Below, piece by piece: positions 33,926 through 43,144 of a stretch of DNA of 64,000 bases. The notes beneath the pieces were generated by a model. The model was not told the origin of the DNA. It saw only the letters and a list, made by a program, of their open reading frames with translations, and did no database searches. The translations under genes were made by a program, and so were the position numbers. Source of the DNA: Nitrospiraceae bacterium (GTDB taxonomy: Bacteria; Nitrospirota; Nitrospiria; Nitrospirales; UBA2166); NCBI GenBank assembly GCA_002726235.1, contig PBSN01000008.1, positions 448,635 to 512,634 of the forward strand, in the 5' to 3' direction. Numbering within the stretch: the stretch's first letter is position 1; the number at the start of each line of letters is the position of its first letter.

Positions 33926-34771
33926 ATGACGCTAGACACCGCCATATTCTCGCTAATCTATCTCGCCTGCGCGTACACTCTCTTCTGGTTAGGCAAGATA
34001 GTGTTCGATCTCATTCATCGGGAGTTTCGGGTTAATGAAGAGCTCCTTCAGAAAAACAACGCGGCGCTCGCGGTAAGCCTTGCAGGATACTATTTTGGAC
34101 TGATTCTTGTGATCGGAGGCGCTCTCGTTGGCCCATCGGTTGGTTTAGCAGACGACCTCATCGATATTTTTCTCTATGGCCTACTCGCAATTGCATTGCT
34201 GAATATTTCAACCGTGATCAACAATCGCCTGATTCTCTACCAGTTCGATAATACGACGGAGATTATTCGTGATCAGAATGTCGGAACTGGCGTAGTTGTA
34301 AGTGCAACATACATCGCCACAGGACTGATTCTTTTCGGAGCAATTTCAGGAGAAGGTGGAACCATCTGGACCGCCCTAGCATTCTGGGGGCTCGGTCAGC
34401 TCGCCCTTGTCATTGTCAGCCTTCTCTACGAGCGTATTACACCGTATAGTATCCACGAGCATATTGAACGCGATAACACAGCTGTGGGCGTGGCGTTTGC
34501 GGGCGCCCTCATTGGCATGGGCAATATCCTTCGCTATGCGGTCAGCGGTGACTTTGAATCTTGGAACGCAAACTTGACAACCTTCGGGCTCTATGCCGGC
34601 ATCGGCCTTATCGCCCTTCCACTCATCCGCGTCGCAACGGACAAGATTTTGTTGCCCGGCGCGAGCATGGCTGCTGAACTTGTCGAGCAAGAACGCCCAA
34701 ACCTCGGCGCAGCCTACATCATCATGTTCTCCTATATTGGATCGTCCTTCATCATCGGCTGGTGTCTCTAA
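33926..34771 (+). CDS. DUF350 (YjfL-like) integral membrane protein, duplicated domain
   Basis: A 281-residue inner-membrane protein with about eight hydrophobic segments in two internal repeats. NNAALAVSLAGYYFGLILVIGG in the first half corresponds to DNTAVGVAFAGALIGMGNILR in the second. This duplication is the signature of DUF350 (YjfL/UPF0719). The family function is unknown; relatives cluster with phage-shock-like envelope stress genes and aminopropyltransferases. ATG 33926 follows a GAGG site. Its 3' end overlaps the next gene, implying coupled expression and perhaps a complex. Confidence 0.82.
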   Translation: MTLDTAIFSLIYLACAYTLFWLGKIVFDLIHREFRVNEELLQKNNAALAVSLAGYYFGLILVIGGALVGPSVGLADDLIDIFLYGLLAIALLNISTVINNRLILYQFDNTTEIIRDQNVGTGVVVSATYIATGLILFGAISGEGGTIWTALAFWGLGQLALVIVSLLYERITPYSIHEHIERDNTAVGVAFAGALIGMGNILRYAVSGDFESWNANLTTFGLYAGIGLIALPLIRVATDKILLPGASMAAELVEQERPNLGAAYIIMFSYIGSSFIIGWCL

Positions 34772-36293
34772 CCTTCTAAAGATCTGCCTTTTTGCCACAG
34801 GCTTTGCTGGCATTGTGGCGGAGTTTGTCCTCTGTACACTCGCCACATACCTCATTGGTAACGCGGTCCTGCAATGGACCCTTATCATCTCGTTCATGTT
34901 ATTCGCGATGGGCTTGGGTAGCCGACTGAGTCGCCACTTCACGACCCATCTCCTTGAAACATTTATCATTCTTGAATTCATCCTTTCGATCCTGTGCGCA
35001 ACATCCGCAGTGGCAGCCTATGCTCTGTCGCCATTCTTCCGAACCATTGAACTAGTGATCTATCCGTGGGCGATCGGAATTGGCCTATTGATCGGCCTCG
35101 AAATTCCGCTTATTACACGCATCAATGCGACCTACGAAGAACTGCGAACAAATATTTCTGGAGTAATGGAAAAAGATTACTACGGCGCACTCTTCGGGGG
35201 ACTATTTTTTGCCCTCATCGCTCTCCCCTATCTAGGCCTCACCTACACCCCAATTATCCTGGGAACCATCAATGCTGCTGCTGCTGCACTCCTCCTCTTT
35301 CGATGCTATGGAAAACTCACGGCCCCACGAAAACTATCAGCCGGATGGACCGCAACATCTATCATACTAATCGGACTCCTTGTGACCGCAAACCCGATCA
35401 TCCTCTATGGGGAAAAGGCGAAATATCGGGATACTGTTATCTTTTCTGAACAGACCCAGTATCAGAAAATCGTGATGACTCGCTGGAAAAATGAATTTGC
35501 ACTCTTTATTAATGGAAACCAGCAGTTCAGCACGTACGACGAGGAACGCTACCACGAGCCACTTGTTCACCCAGCACTGTCACTCCTTCCCCATCGAGAG
35601 AATATTCTGATTATTGGGGGAGGGGATGGGCTAGCGGTGCGTGAGGTGTTGAAGTATTCCGATGTCAAGCGCATCACCCTCATTGACCTGGATCCAAGCA
35701 TGACCAAACTTGGATCAACCCATCCTGTCCTCCTTCGGATCAATCAAAACGCATTGAACAATTCGCTGGTAACAGTGATCAATCAAGATGGCGCGGCCTT
35801 TCTTCAGAACACCGCTGAGCAATTTGATGCCATTATCATCGACCTTCCCGACCCACAATCCGTCGACCTCGCACGAATGTATTCGTTAGAGTTCTATCGC
35901 TTGAGCCTCAAGCACCTGAACAAAGGCGGAACCATCGTCACCCAGGCGACAAGTCCGTTCTTTGCACCACTGGCTTTTCTTTCAATCAAGAAGACGATGG
36001 CTGAAGCCGGCTTTAGCGTTCTTCCCTACCACAACAACGTTCCAACGCTTGGAGACTGGGGATTCGTCCTAGGGATCGACAAGGAAGTGATGTCCAACAC
36101 GACACTGAAACAGGCGATGCTCGGATTGCAGTTCGACAACGTCGAAACGCGCTTTCTCAATCGCGAAGCCATCGTTGGGATGGTGCACTTCGGCAAGGGG
36201 CTGTTTGAGCGAGAAGATGAGGTCGCAGTGAACCGCCAAAGCCGTCCCGTCTTCCCCGCTTTCTACAATAAAGGCCGGTGGGAGATTTACTAA
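34737..36293 (+). CDS. Membrane-bound spermidine-synthase-like aminopropyltransferase
   Basis: About 518 residues. The N-terminal ~230 residues hold roughly seven membrane segments (FAGIVAEFVLCTLATYLIGN, IGLLIGLEIPLI). The C-terminal half is a SAM-methyltransferase-fold polyamine synthase domain. It carries YQKIVMTRW, FINGNQQFSTYDEERYHEPLVHP, the IIGGGDGLAVREVLKY nucleotide motif, LIDLDP and IIIDLPDPQS with the catalytic-type Asp. This matches membrane polyamine aminopropyltransferases, which might modify polyamines or another amine at the membrane. The frame overlaps the DUF350 gene. TTG 34737 is a reasonable start, but no clear ribosome-binding site fixes it, and an ATG at 34593 is also in frame. 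No speD gene is in the window. Confidence 0.82.
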   Translation: MDRPSSSAGVSNLLKICLFATGFAGIVAEFVLCTLATYLIGNAVLQWTLIISFMLFAMGLGSRLSRHFTTHLLETFIILEFILSILCATSAVAAYALSPFFRTIELVIYPWAIGIGLLIGLEIPLITRINATYEELRTNISGVMEKDYYGALFGGLFFALIALPYLGLTYTPIILGTINAAAAALLLFRCYGKLTAPRKLSAGWTATSIILIGLLVTANPIILYGEKAKYRDTVIFSEQTQYQKIVMTRWKNEFALFINGNQQFSTYDEERYHEPLVHPALSLLPHRENILIIGGGDGLAVREVLKYSDVKRITLIDLDPSMTKLGSTHPVLLRINQNALNNSLVTVINQDGAAFLQNTAEQFDAIIIDLPDPQSVDLARMYSLEFYRLSLKHLNKGGTIVTQATSPFFAPLAFLSIKKTMAEAGFSVLPYHNNVPTLGDWGFVLGIDKEVMSNTTLKQAMLGLQFDNVETRFLNREAIVGMVHFGKGLFEREDEVAVNRQSRPVFPAFYNKGRWEIY

Positions 36294-36405
36294 GCGTCAA
36301 ATAAATGGCCCCAAACAAAAGCGCTGAGTAGTCATTGTCATGAGCCAACTCACAATAGCTCACGACAAACTCTGCCGGCGGAACCACATCAATTTTCACC
36401 TTCAC

Positions 36406-38313
36406 TTAGTCTGAAAGAGTTGTCTGGATATCGAGGGTGTAGTTTCCGATTCCACTAAGCGGAGAGATGATAATAGCCAGTGGTGTATTTTCTCCGTCAG
36501 GGAGCACAAACGAACAAGCCGCCTCGCAGAGTGCCACTTGGCCGAGACCAAAAATAAGAACATCAAACTCGTTGGCCGTGTCGTGTGTCAGCATAATCTC
36601 AAGCGTAGCAGGCTGCTTGACGATTATTCGAAACACGTCCTCATCAACCACCGAAGCATTATTGTTCGTGAGCGTACCACGCACGGTTAGACATTCATTG
36701 AGTCCAATTTTTCCCAACGATTGTGCTTGTGCCAGACTGTCATTTGATTCATGCTCGAGACGAAACGAATCCTTGTCACAGCCTCGTCCACCAATCTCCT
36801 GAACCACTTGATTCATCAGCTTGGCTTGCTGAGCGTTTTCATCCTCACTTTCAATAACGAAAATCGCGAACTTTCCATCAGCAGAGGAGAGTTCTTCCGA
36901 TTTCAATTTGACATCAATGGGTGCAGCTAAAGGAAAATTAACAGGATTGATTTCGTTCATCGCGACAAGATCGTCGCGACTAATATCGAGAATAGGATCA
37001 TTTGAAATCCACATTTGAATCGACACAGGGCTAGTGATCACACCCCCGTCAAGATTGGAGACACGAAGTTTTGCGATTATTCGATCGCCAAACTCTCTAA
37101 GTTTGTATTTAAGCTTTGTCAGCACAAGTGCAAGTCCAATGTCACTATCCCCCACCTCTAACGTATTAAGAAAAATATCAATGCCATCAACGATTTCCCC
37201 GGCAGCAACATTAATTTCTGTCTTATCGGTCGGGTCATCAAGTGCAATCGACCCGGCTTCGCGCGCTCCGTTATAAAACTCTTCCGGGCCAGGAAGAATG
37301 GCGGGTGGGTCAAGTGGATTCAAACTCGACCCCCCAGTAAAGGTAGGATCAATCTGTTCGACTTCAATCGTATAATTACCAGGCGGCAGGCCTGAGATCT
37401 TGTACCATCCTTTGAGCGCAAGATCGCCAGTTCCCCCACCAAAATCGTTCTTGAATAACGCACCGGAAACATAGGATGTTGCATCGTTGATGGGATCAGC
37501 GGTGCGCCGCGCAATCACATTCGCGCCTTGAAATGGCACTATTCCGTTCCCAAGCAAGATTTCACCTTCGATTGCTCCAGTCGATACCGCAAAATCCGGC
37601 GCGGGATAGAGCGTAGAAACCGTTGCAATGTCATCAAAGTGCAAGATGCTCTTACTCTCACTATCCGAAGCGATGGGAAACATTGTCGGAAGACTATCGT
37701 CATTGCTCACATCGAAATCAAATGCAAATTCGCTATTAATCTGCGAGTGATCAAGATTGATGTAATGTCCAAATTCGTGAATGATTGTCGCGAGAAAAGT
37801 ATCACGTGACACATCGAGATTGGGAGGCTTGCCATCAAGGACGGAGCCATTCAAAATAGCCTGCGCTTCAAGGATCTGACTGGACTGACTCAATTCAATC
37901 GCCGTCAGCCCCAAAATATCACGACTTGCCCCGACCCCCAATATGGCATCAATGACCGTGCCATCATGATCGAATATAATCGGGCTAATCCTATCGCCTG
38001 GGATATCTAATAGGTCGAAGACATTGTTGCCTGTCACATCAACAGGAAGCGAACCCGCTGCAGCAAATGAAATCGATGCCGAGGGAACATCTTCCCACAC
38101 CTGCAATGCCTCCTCGACCAATGCAATAGCCTCTTCATTGCTCAGAAGTCCCAACGGCCCAAGATCAGTGTGAAACGGAACAGGTTGTATCGTACTCCAT
38201 AACTGTGGCTCTCCATCAGTGTTGATCACAAACGGTCCACCGGCCAAAACCGCATCAGAGAAGAGGAGCAGAGCAGTCAGTGCAAATATCCCAATCTTAT
38301 ACCACCGCTCCAC
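36406..38313 (-). CDS. Secreted metzincin-like zinc metalloprotease with PPC-type C-terminus
   Basis: A 635-residue exported protein with signal peptide (about residues 6-24). The zinc site reads His179-Glu180 with His183 and His189 (HEFGHYINLDH), and Met211 in PTMFP is the Met-turn. The Gly usual at the seventh position of HExxHxxGxxH is Asn here. After the catalytic domain comes a carboxypeptidase-regulatory-like beta domain (GLPPGNYTIEVEQ) and a CARDB-like segment. The last ~110 residues look like a pre-peptidase C-terminal domain (DEDVFRIIV... TLEIMLTHD). Its substrate is unknown. A secreted protein gene precedes it by 17 bp on the same strand, probably as a partner. Confidence 0.78.
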   Translation of the reverse strand: MERWYKIGIFALTALLLFSDAVLAGGPFVINTDGEPQLWSTIQPVPFHTDLGPLGLLSNEEAIALVEEALQVWEDVPSASISFAAAGSLPVDVTGNNVFDLLDIPGDRISPIIFDHDGTVIDAILGVGASRDILGLTAIELSQSSQILEAQAILNGSVLDGKPPNLDVSRDTFLATIIHEFGHYINLDHSQINSEFAFDFDVSNDDSLPTMFPIASDSESKSILHFDDIATVSTLYPAPDFAVSTGAIEGEILLGNGIVPFQGANVIARRTADPINDATSYVSGALFKNDFGGGTGDLALKGWYKISGLPPGNYTIEVEQIDPTFTGGSSLNPLDPPAILPGPEEFYNGAREAGSIALDDPTDKTEINVAAGEIVDGIDIFLNTLEVGDSDIGLALVLTKLKYKLREFGDRIIAKLRVSNLDGGVITSPVSIQMWISNDPILDISRDDLVAMNEINPVNFPLAAPIDVKLKSEELSSADGKFAIFVIESEDENAQQAKLMNQVVQEIGGRGCDKDSFRLEHESNDSLAQAQSLGKIGLNECLTVRGTLTNNNASVVDEDVFRIIVKQPATLEIMLTHDTANEFDVLIFGLGQVALCEAACSFVLPDGENTPLAIIISPLSGIGNYTLDIQTTLSD

Positions 38314-38329
38314 GCCGCTTCTCCTTGTG

Positions 38330-38953
38330 TTACTCCTTCACTTGCTCATTACTACCAATCAGCGCCTTGGTGACTAATCGAAAATCCTCGTACGAAATTG
38401 GCCCGCGCTTGACCCTTAGCAGTTTTTGTATGGCCTTTCTCTGAGATTCATCGATATCTTCATCGTTCGTGAGAACGTGAGGATCAAGACCAGCCAGCAA
38501 CCCTCTGTTGTTAATGCCATTGACTATCATCAATGACGAAGATAATTCTTCACCAGTGACGAAGGTAAATTTACCTTGCAAAATCCCAACCGGACTAGTG
38601 AAGCCATATTGACTTTCCCCATATAAAAAGAGAATGACATCTTCTCCTGGTGTGTAGGTCGGCATTCCAGCGATACGATGTGACTTGCTTTCCACCGTGC
38701 CTCCATACTGCTTGACCGTATGGGTTTCGCCAAGCCGTCCCTTCAATGCTTCCACCACTTCAAACTCGGCCACCGTGACAGTTCGTCCAAAGTGTAGATC
38801 TTCCTGTGATCTGCTTGTAAGACATTGCCCAACAAATATGACCGTGGCGTTCGCAATCATCTGATCAAGCGTCAGCAGCTTGACCTGCATCGCAGATCCT
38901 TGCTCCGAAACATGCAACAGAAGGAACAGTACCGCTGGTAAAACAATTTTCAT
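38330..38953 (-). CDS. Predicted secreted protein, partner of the metalloprotease
   Basis: A 207-residue exported protein of no recognised family. ATG 38953 follows GGAGGT at good spacing and is preferred over the GTG five codons upstream. The signal peptide spans about residues 1-20 (VLPAVLFLLLHVSEQGSA). The mature protein has a short beta-rich core (VIFVGQCL, VAEFEVVEALKGRLG, VILFLYGES). This resembles small secreted proteins found beside matrixin-type proteases, perhaps as an inhibitor or exported companion. It is the first gene of the two-gene unit with the protease 17 bp downstream. The inhibitor idea is inference. Confidence 0.6.
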   Translation of the reverse strand: MKIVLPAVLFLLLHVSEQGSAMQVKLLTLDQMIANATVIFVGQCLTSRSQEDLHFGRTVTVAEFEVVEALKGRLGETHTVKQYGGTVESKSHRIAGMPTYTPGEDVILFLYGESQYGFTSPVGILQGKFTFVTGEELSSSLMIVNGINNRGLLAGLDPHVLTNDEDIDESQRKAIQKLLRVKRGPISYEDFRLVTKALIGSNEQVKE

Positions 38954-39070
38954 CAGAGGTACCTCCACTGTGTCACGAGCATCTCACATCAATCCAACAT
39001 CTTGATATTCCGACGAGGCTGGGATAACCTGTCGATCTTATCACCCACTATAGATTGAGGCACAAACAGA

Positions 39071-39490
39071 GTGAGCTTGCGACCATCTCTTCAAGCAATC
39101 GTGGTATGCGACACGATTATTGAAGACCGGAATACCGGGAAAAAAAGTCTTGTCGGAATTTTTACGCATCTTGCATCAAAAGCCTTCCCCTGCAACTACC
39201 CCTCGATGAGCATCTATTTTTGCGTCACCGATGCCGAGGGCGACTACACCTTTTCGCTAACACTCGTCCATTTGGATCAGAACAAGCAAATTGCAGAAAA
39301 CACTCTTCCCACGATCACGATCAAAAATCGATTGCAAATCGTCGATTACGGTATCACCATTCTACATGTCCAGTTTCAATCGCCAGGTCGTTATGATTTT
39401 CGATTATTTGCGAACAATGAGTTCATCGGCAACAAAGACTTTGTCGTCATCCAAGCGAAGCAGCCAGCCCAGCACTCGCCCAACCTTTGA
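39071..39490 (+). CDS. Small beta-rich protein (DUF6941-like)
   Basis: A 139-residue soluble protein without a signal peptide, starting at GTG 39071. The pattern IVVCDTIIEDRNTGKKSLVGIFTHL near the N-terminus resembles DUF6941 proteins, small bacterial proteins of unknown function. It is followed by alternating beta strands (MSIYFCVTDAEGDYTFSLTLVHLD, PGRYDFRLFANNEFIG). It is a single gene whose 3' end overlaps the remnant of the methyltransferase on the other strand. The family match is from memory. Confidence 0.6.
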   Translation: MSLRPSLQAIVVCDTIIEDRNTGKKSLVGIFTHLASKAFPCNYPSMSIYFCVTDAEGDYTFSLTLVHLDQNKQIAENTLPTITIKNRLQIVDYGITILHVQFQSPGRYDFRLFANNEFIGNKDFVVIQAKQPAQHSPNL

Positions 39491-40148
39491 CACACGAAGG
39501 AACGCACCCCCATACGCGGAAGGACCAAGACAATCCCGGCTTCTGTACGATGATGCTTGCATGCGACTCTTCTCCGTTTATTATTCGCTTAATACGCATG
39601 ATAATACAAGCTTCGAAGTGATGTAACAGCTCATTGGTGTCCAGCAGATACTGTCGCGTAAATGTCGATCGATATTTCAAGTGATCAACACTGTGGGTTT
39701 CCGCGACCGCCATGTCTCCAAATTTTACTGCAACTTTGATATGTGAATAAATCCTGTTGTATGTACTACGACACGATAATCACGTCGCACATATTCTGTT
39801 TAAGCGTGATCCCCTCCAAGGCAATCACGCGAGTCTCAATCAACACATTCTTTGCTGAGGCAAGGCTTTAGGCTTTTGCAACCCGGCTTGTGAAATATCG
39901 ATGCCCATGACCTGAAATCCATCAATGCAAGAAACACCCCGTTGCACCCCTCCCCCATCGCAATATCAAGAACCTTACCTTTCAAAAGAAGCCCAACATA
40001 TTGCTTGAGAAATGGAATCTCCTTTACCAAAAACATAGCAATCCGTCGCATACTTTTCATTCCACCGATCCTTGTCCGTGGGATTAGCTCCTGCTCCCAC
40101 CGAAACAAACAAGACGAGCGAGGCAATCACTATGACAGTTGCTTCCAC
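39447..40148 (-). pseudogene. Multiply frameshifted SAM-dependent methyltransferase (TehB-like) with signal-peptide-like start
   Basis: Four minus-strand fragments in different frames join into one methyltransferase. It starts near 40148 with a hydrophobic leader (VIVIASLVLFVSVGAGA) and DRWNEKYATDCYVFGK. After a shift near 40020 it continues IPFLKQYVGLLLKGKVLDIA, then MGEGCNGVFLA with the SAM-binding GEGCNG. A shift near 39920 gives DGFQVMGIDISQAGLQK. After further lesions near 39745-39765 come DHLKYRSTFTRQYLLDTNELLHHF and ASIIVQKPG. The order and motifs match the TehB-like family closely. At least three frameshifts plus in-frame stops mean it cannot be translated as one protein. An active copy may exist elsewhere. 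Confidence 0.7.
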
Positions 40149-40298
40149 GCTTCTCAGTCTCCTAAAACCGTATGCTGACACCCAAAAACGTGCGGGGAAA
40201 TTGCCGCCCATAGCAATCATGTGGTATTGCATATCGTCTTCAATATGCCCAGTTTATCGACAAGGTTGCCTCTCCAATCCTCGGACAGAAACTTTCTG

Positions 40299-40329
40299 TT
40301 GATCACATGATCAATGGTAGTTTTATAAT
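40299..40329 (+). promoter_or_regulatory. Candidate promoter with overlapping dyad, ankyrin gene
   Basis: TATAAT at 40324-40329 lies 92 bases before the ankyrin ATG. TTGATC at 40299-40304 could be a -35, with a long 19-base spacer. TTGATC and GATCAA (40309-40314) form a 6-bp dyad across that spacer, a typical operator position. Confidence 0.4.
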
Positions 40330-40341
40330 TCAAAGGAGAGT

Positions 40342-40407
40342 ATGATTTTACTTAGCGAGGCGACAGACTGCCGCACTTCGAACGACAACGAACCATCAGA
40401 GTTCTAG
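40342..40407 (+). CDS. Short leader ORF (21 codons) overlapping the ankyrin gene's ribosome-binding site
   Basis: ATG 40342 is preceded at 3 bases by AGGAG and encodes 21 residues, MILLSEATDC... ending NEPSEF. Its TAG stop at 40405-40407 lies directly against the AGGAGG used by the ankyrin gene, 14 bases before that gene's ATG. This arrangement suits translational coupling or attenuation. The peptide has no hydrophobic segment and no run of a single amino acid. Its length makes a chance frame possible. Confidence 0.35.
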   Translation: MILLSEATDCRTSNDNEPSEF

Positions 40408-40420
40408 GAGGGAGGACACC

Positions 40421-41179
40421 ATGGCCAGACATCTCATTTGCAGCCTTGTTTTCCTTACACTGGGATTTATCGTGCCAACACAAACATTCGCAGAATCACT
40501 CCTTGATCTTGCACTTCACGATGCTGCGAAGAAAGGGTCCGTCGCCGAAATTGATGGCCTTATTAGCGCTGGTGCCAATGTCAATTCGGTTGACGAGGCA
40601 AAAACTACGCCATTGCATCTGGCAGCACTTGCTGGATACGATGCTGTCGCACGACGATTAATCTTTGCCGGAGCACAAGTCAACATCAAAAATGACCTTG
40701 GCCTCACGCCTCTTCACGTCGCCGCAGACCGTGGCCATCTTCCAGTAACCGATATGCTGATTGCCGCAGGCGTAGATATCAACGCCAAAACGAATGATGG
40801 AAAGACCCCCTTACACATGGCAGCATTTTTTGGGCATAAAGCTGTGGTGACTCGCCTTATTGATAAAGGCGCAAATGTCGATACCGAAGACAAGGGCGGA
40901 ACCACCGCGCTTCACCTCGTCGCATTTCATGGTCGAGAAGATGTTGTAGATCTGCTACTTGCCAAAGATGTTAACGTGAATGTGAAAACCCTTGACGGTA
41001 TCACCCCTCTCCACGTTGCAGTCGTAAAATCCCATCACCAAATCGCAATACGACTCATCGCAGCAGGGGCAAATGTGAATGCCAAAGACAACGATAATGA
41101 GACCCCGTTACATGTCGCGACAATGATAAGCAACAAAAGCATGGTGGAATTGTTAAAAAAACATGGCGCGACAAAATAA
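40421..41179 (+). CDS. Exported ankyrin-repeat protein
   Basis: A 252-residue protein with a signal peptide (about residues 1-24, ending QTFAES), then seven ankyrin repeats of 33 residues covering nearly all the mature chain. Each follows the pattern (D/N)xxxTPLHxAAxxGHxxVVxxLIxxGANVNAK. It should be a periplasmic or surface interaction module; bacterial exported ankyrin proteins have protective, binding or toxin-neutralising roles. ATG 40421 follows a strong AGGAGGGAGG site. Upstream is the short coupled ORF at 40342. The binding partner is unknown. Confidence 0.9.
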   Translation: MARHLICSLVFLTLGFIVPTQTFAESLLDLALHDAAKKGSVAEIDGLISAGANVNSVDEAKTTPLHLAALAGYDAVARRLIFAGAQVNIKNDLGLTPLHVAADRGHLPVTDMLIAAGVDINAKTNDGKTPLHMAAFFGHKAVVTRLIDKGANVDTEDKGGTTALHLVAFHGREDVVDLLLAKDVNVNVKTLDGITPLHVAVVKSHHQIAIRLIAAGANVNAKDNDNETPLHVATMISNKSMVELLKKHGATK

Positions 41180-41205
41180 CCGGCTGAGAGTCCATCATGA
41201 AAGAG

Positions 41206-41222
41206 CCAGTCAAATTGACTGG
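41206..41222. repeat. Short perfect inverted repeat after the ankyrin gene
   Basis: CCAGTCAA and TTGACTGG flank a single base about 27 bases after the ankyrin stop. No T-run follows, so it is not a standard terminator, but it is well placed to block 3' exonucleases or to bind a protein. Confidence 0.4.
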
Positions 41223-41371
41223 AGACAATTGTGGGGTGATCCGAAAAGCGTGCCGCCTCTATCCTCCCGATATGAGGATGTCCATACGCGAAGTACGTGA
41301 GCATGACAACGGGTCAAGGCGTTTCTGTCGACCTCTGTCGACAGCCCGATAGATGCTAACAAAGCGTTGCT

Positions 41372-42736
41372 ATGACCATGAACGCCAAACAGCTTAAAAG
41401 CTACATTGATGCTGCGAAACCTCGCTTCGAGGAGATGCTTGCTGAACTGGTCGAAACTCCATCAATCAGTGCAGATCCGCAATATTCCGGAGACGTCCAT
41501 CGATCAGCAAAGCTTGCCGCGCAGTTTTTCAAACTTCTTGGTGCAAAAGTACGCATTATCCAGACAGGAGGATATCCTGTCGTCTCTGGAGGGTGGACCA
41601 TTGATTCTCGTTTTCCAACGGTCACTATCTACAATCACCTTGATGTCCAACCCGCTCAAGAGCTGCAATGGCGTCATTCCCCATTCTCATTTCGAAAAAA
41701 TGGCGACATCTACTATGGGCGAGGCACCACAGACGATAAGGGCCCAGCCATCACGGCGTTGCTTTCCGCCCAATATGCGGCCGAGGCAGGGCTCCCGATC
41801 AATGTGCAGTTCTTATGGGAGTGTGAGGAAGAAATCGGAAGCCCGAACTTTGGAGATGCCTTCAAGCAAAAGGGACTCATTCCCAAGCCCAACTCAGTTC
41901 TCGTCTCAGACACTATCTGGATTTCTCGAACACGGCCTGGCATTCCATATGGACTCCGTGGGATGCTCGGGGCCAGACTTTGCCTCCAGACAGGACAGAA
42001 TGACGTTCATTCAGGCGTAACCGGAGGTGCCGCACGAAACCCGCTTGCCGAGTTATGTGCCGTCGCCGCTGCCTGCGCAGATGCACGTACTGGTCGTGTA
42101 AAAATCCCAGGTTTCTACAACGCAGTGATTCCACCATCTCGGAGTGAGCTTCAAGGCTTCCTCGCTTCGGAGTTTCGGGTCACGCACTTTAAGAAAACCC
42201 ATGGCTTGCGTGCAATTCTGACGGAAGACCCCGCAGATCTGCTCAAACGAATTTGGGCACGGCCAACCTTTGAAGTACACGGCCTTCTTGGCGGCTACAC
42301 TGGTCCCGGAATCAAAACTGTGATCCCTGGCCAAGCGGAGTTAAAAGTCAGTATGCGTCTCGTCCCAGACCAGAAGCCCCAACAAATCCTCAAGTTACTT
42401 CGAGATTTTGTAGCGAAGATAAACCCTTCAGTCCGCGTCCAAGGCGAAGGTATGCTTCATCCCTATAAAAGCTCAATTACCAGCCAATATGCTAATGCTG
42501 TCCGCGAGGCGCTCAAAGAAGGATTTGGCAAAAACCCTGTCTTTATTCGAGAAGGCGGATCCATCGGTGCCATTCCAAAGCTCGCCAAGCAATGGAACGT
42601 CCCCATTGTCTTCCTAGGTCTCAGCCTTCCTGAGCACGGCTACCACGCACCAAACGAGCAATTCGATTGGGGTCAAGCGAAGGGAGGCATGCGAGCATTC
42701 GTCTCTTACTTTTCGAAACTAGCCAACATGTCCTGA
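41372..42736 (+). CDS. M20-family dipeptidase/metallopeptidase
   Basis: Zinc metallopeptidase of 454 residues, of the M20 (ArgE/DapE/CNDP) family. NHLDVQP supplies His and Asp ligands, GRGTTDDKGP the bridging Asp, WECEEEIGS the catalytic Glu pair and HGYHAPNEQFD the late His ligand. A lid/dimerisation domain lies in the middle (about residues 195-330). The 454-residue length and the GYTGPGIKTVIPGQA segment match the CNDP-type dipeptidases. The exact substrate is unknown. No signal peptide is present. It is a lone gene with an ATG start. Confidence 0.9.
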   Translation: MTMNAKQLKSYIDAAKPRFEEMLAELVETPSISADPQYSGDVHRSAKLAAQFFKLLGAKVRIIQTGGYPVVSGGWTIDSRFPTVTIYNHLDVQPAQELQWRHSPFSFRKNGDIYYGRGTTDDKGPAITALLSAQYAAEAGLPINVQFLWECEEEIGSPNFGDAFKQKGLIPKPNSVLVSDTIWISRTRPGIPYGLRGMLGARLCLQTGQNDVHSGVTGGAARNPLAELCAVAAACADARTGRVKIPGFYNAVIPPSRSELQGFLASEFRVTHFKKTHGLRAILTEDPADLLKRIWARPTFEVHGLLGGYTGPGIKTVIPGQAELKVSMRLVPDQKPQQILKLLRDFVAKINPSVRVQGEGMLHPYKSSITSQYANAVREALKEGFGKNPVFIREGGSIGAIPKLAKQWNVPIVFLGLSLPEHGYHAPNEQFDWGQAKGGMRAFVSYFSKLANMS

Positions 42737-43144
42737 CCGCGCCAGCCATACCACCCGAGCGCCCAAAGCCAAATCCACCAAAAACCCATGCCCTTGAGAC
42801 TAAAAACTTTCCTCCATCCCCGGTGTGAAACCTCGAGAGATTTGCATTGAACCGCGAGAGTCCTTCATGCCTCCTCTTCAGTTTTCGCGCGAGAAAGCCA
42901 GATTTCTCAGCTAGACTAAGGATATTAAACCACTGCAATGAGCCAGGCAAACAAACTCCGTCCCGAAAACAACTAGGACACATTGCACCCAAAACACCAG
43001 CATCAATCGCATACGGCATACTGCATGAACTCGTCAAAGAAAACCTCAGGGTCTCACGGGAGCACTGTTAACCATGCATACTTGCAACCTTCTCGCTCTA
43101 TTGTGTATTGTCAGATGCTTACACAACACCGAATCGAAAAACCG
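42737..43144. other. Intergenic region before the propeller/dihaem gene
   Basis: No independent gene is supported in these 400 bases. The frame of the downstream gene is open back to 42983, but those extra residues lack a signal peptide or conservation-like pattern. A convincing promoter or ribosome-binding site was not seen. Confidence 0.35.
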
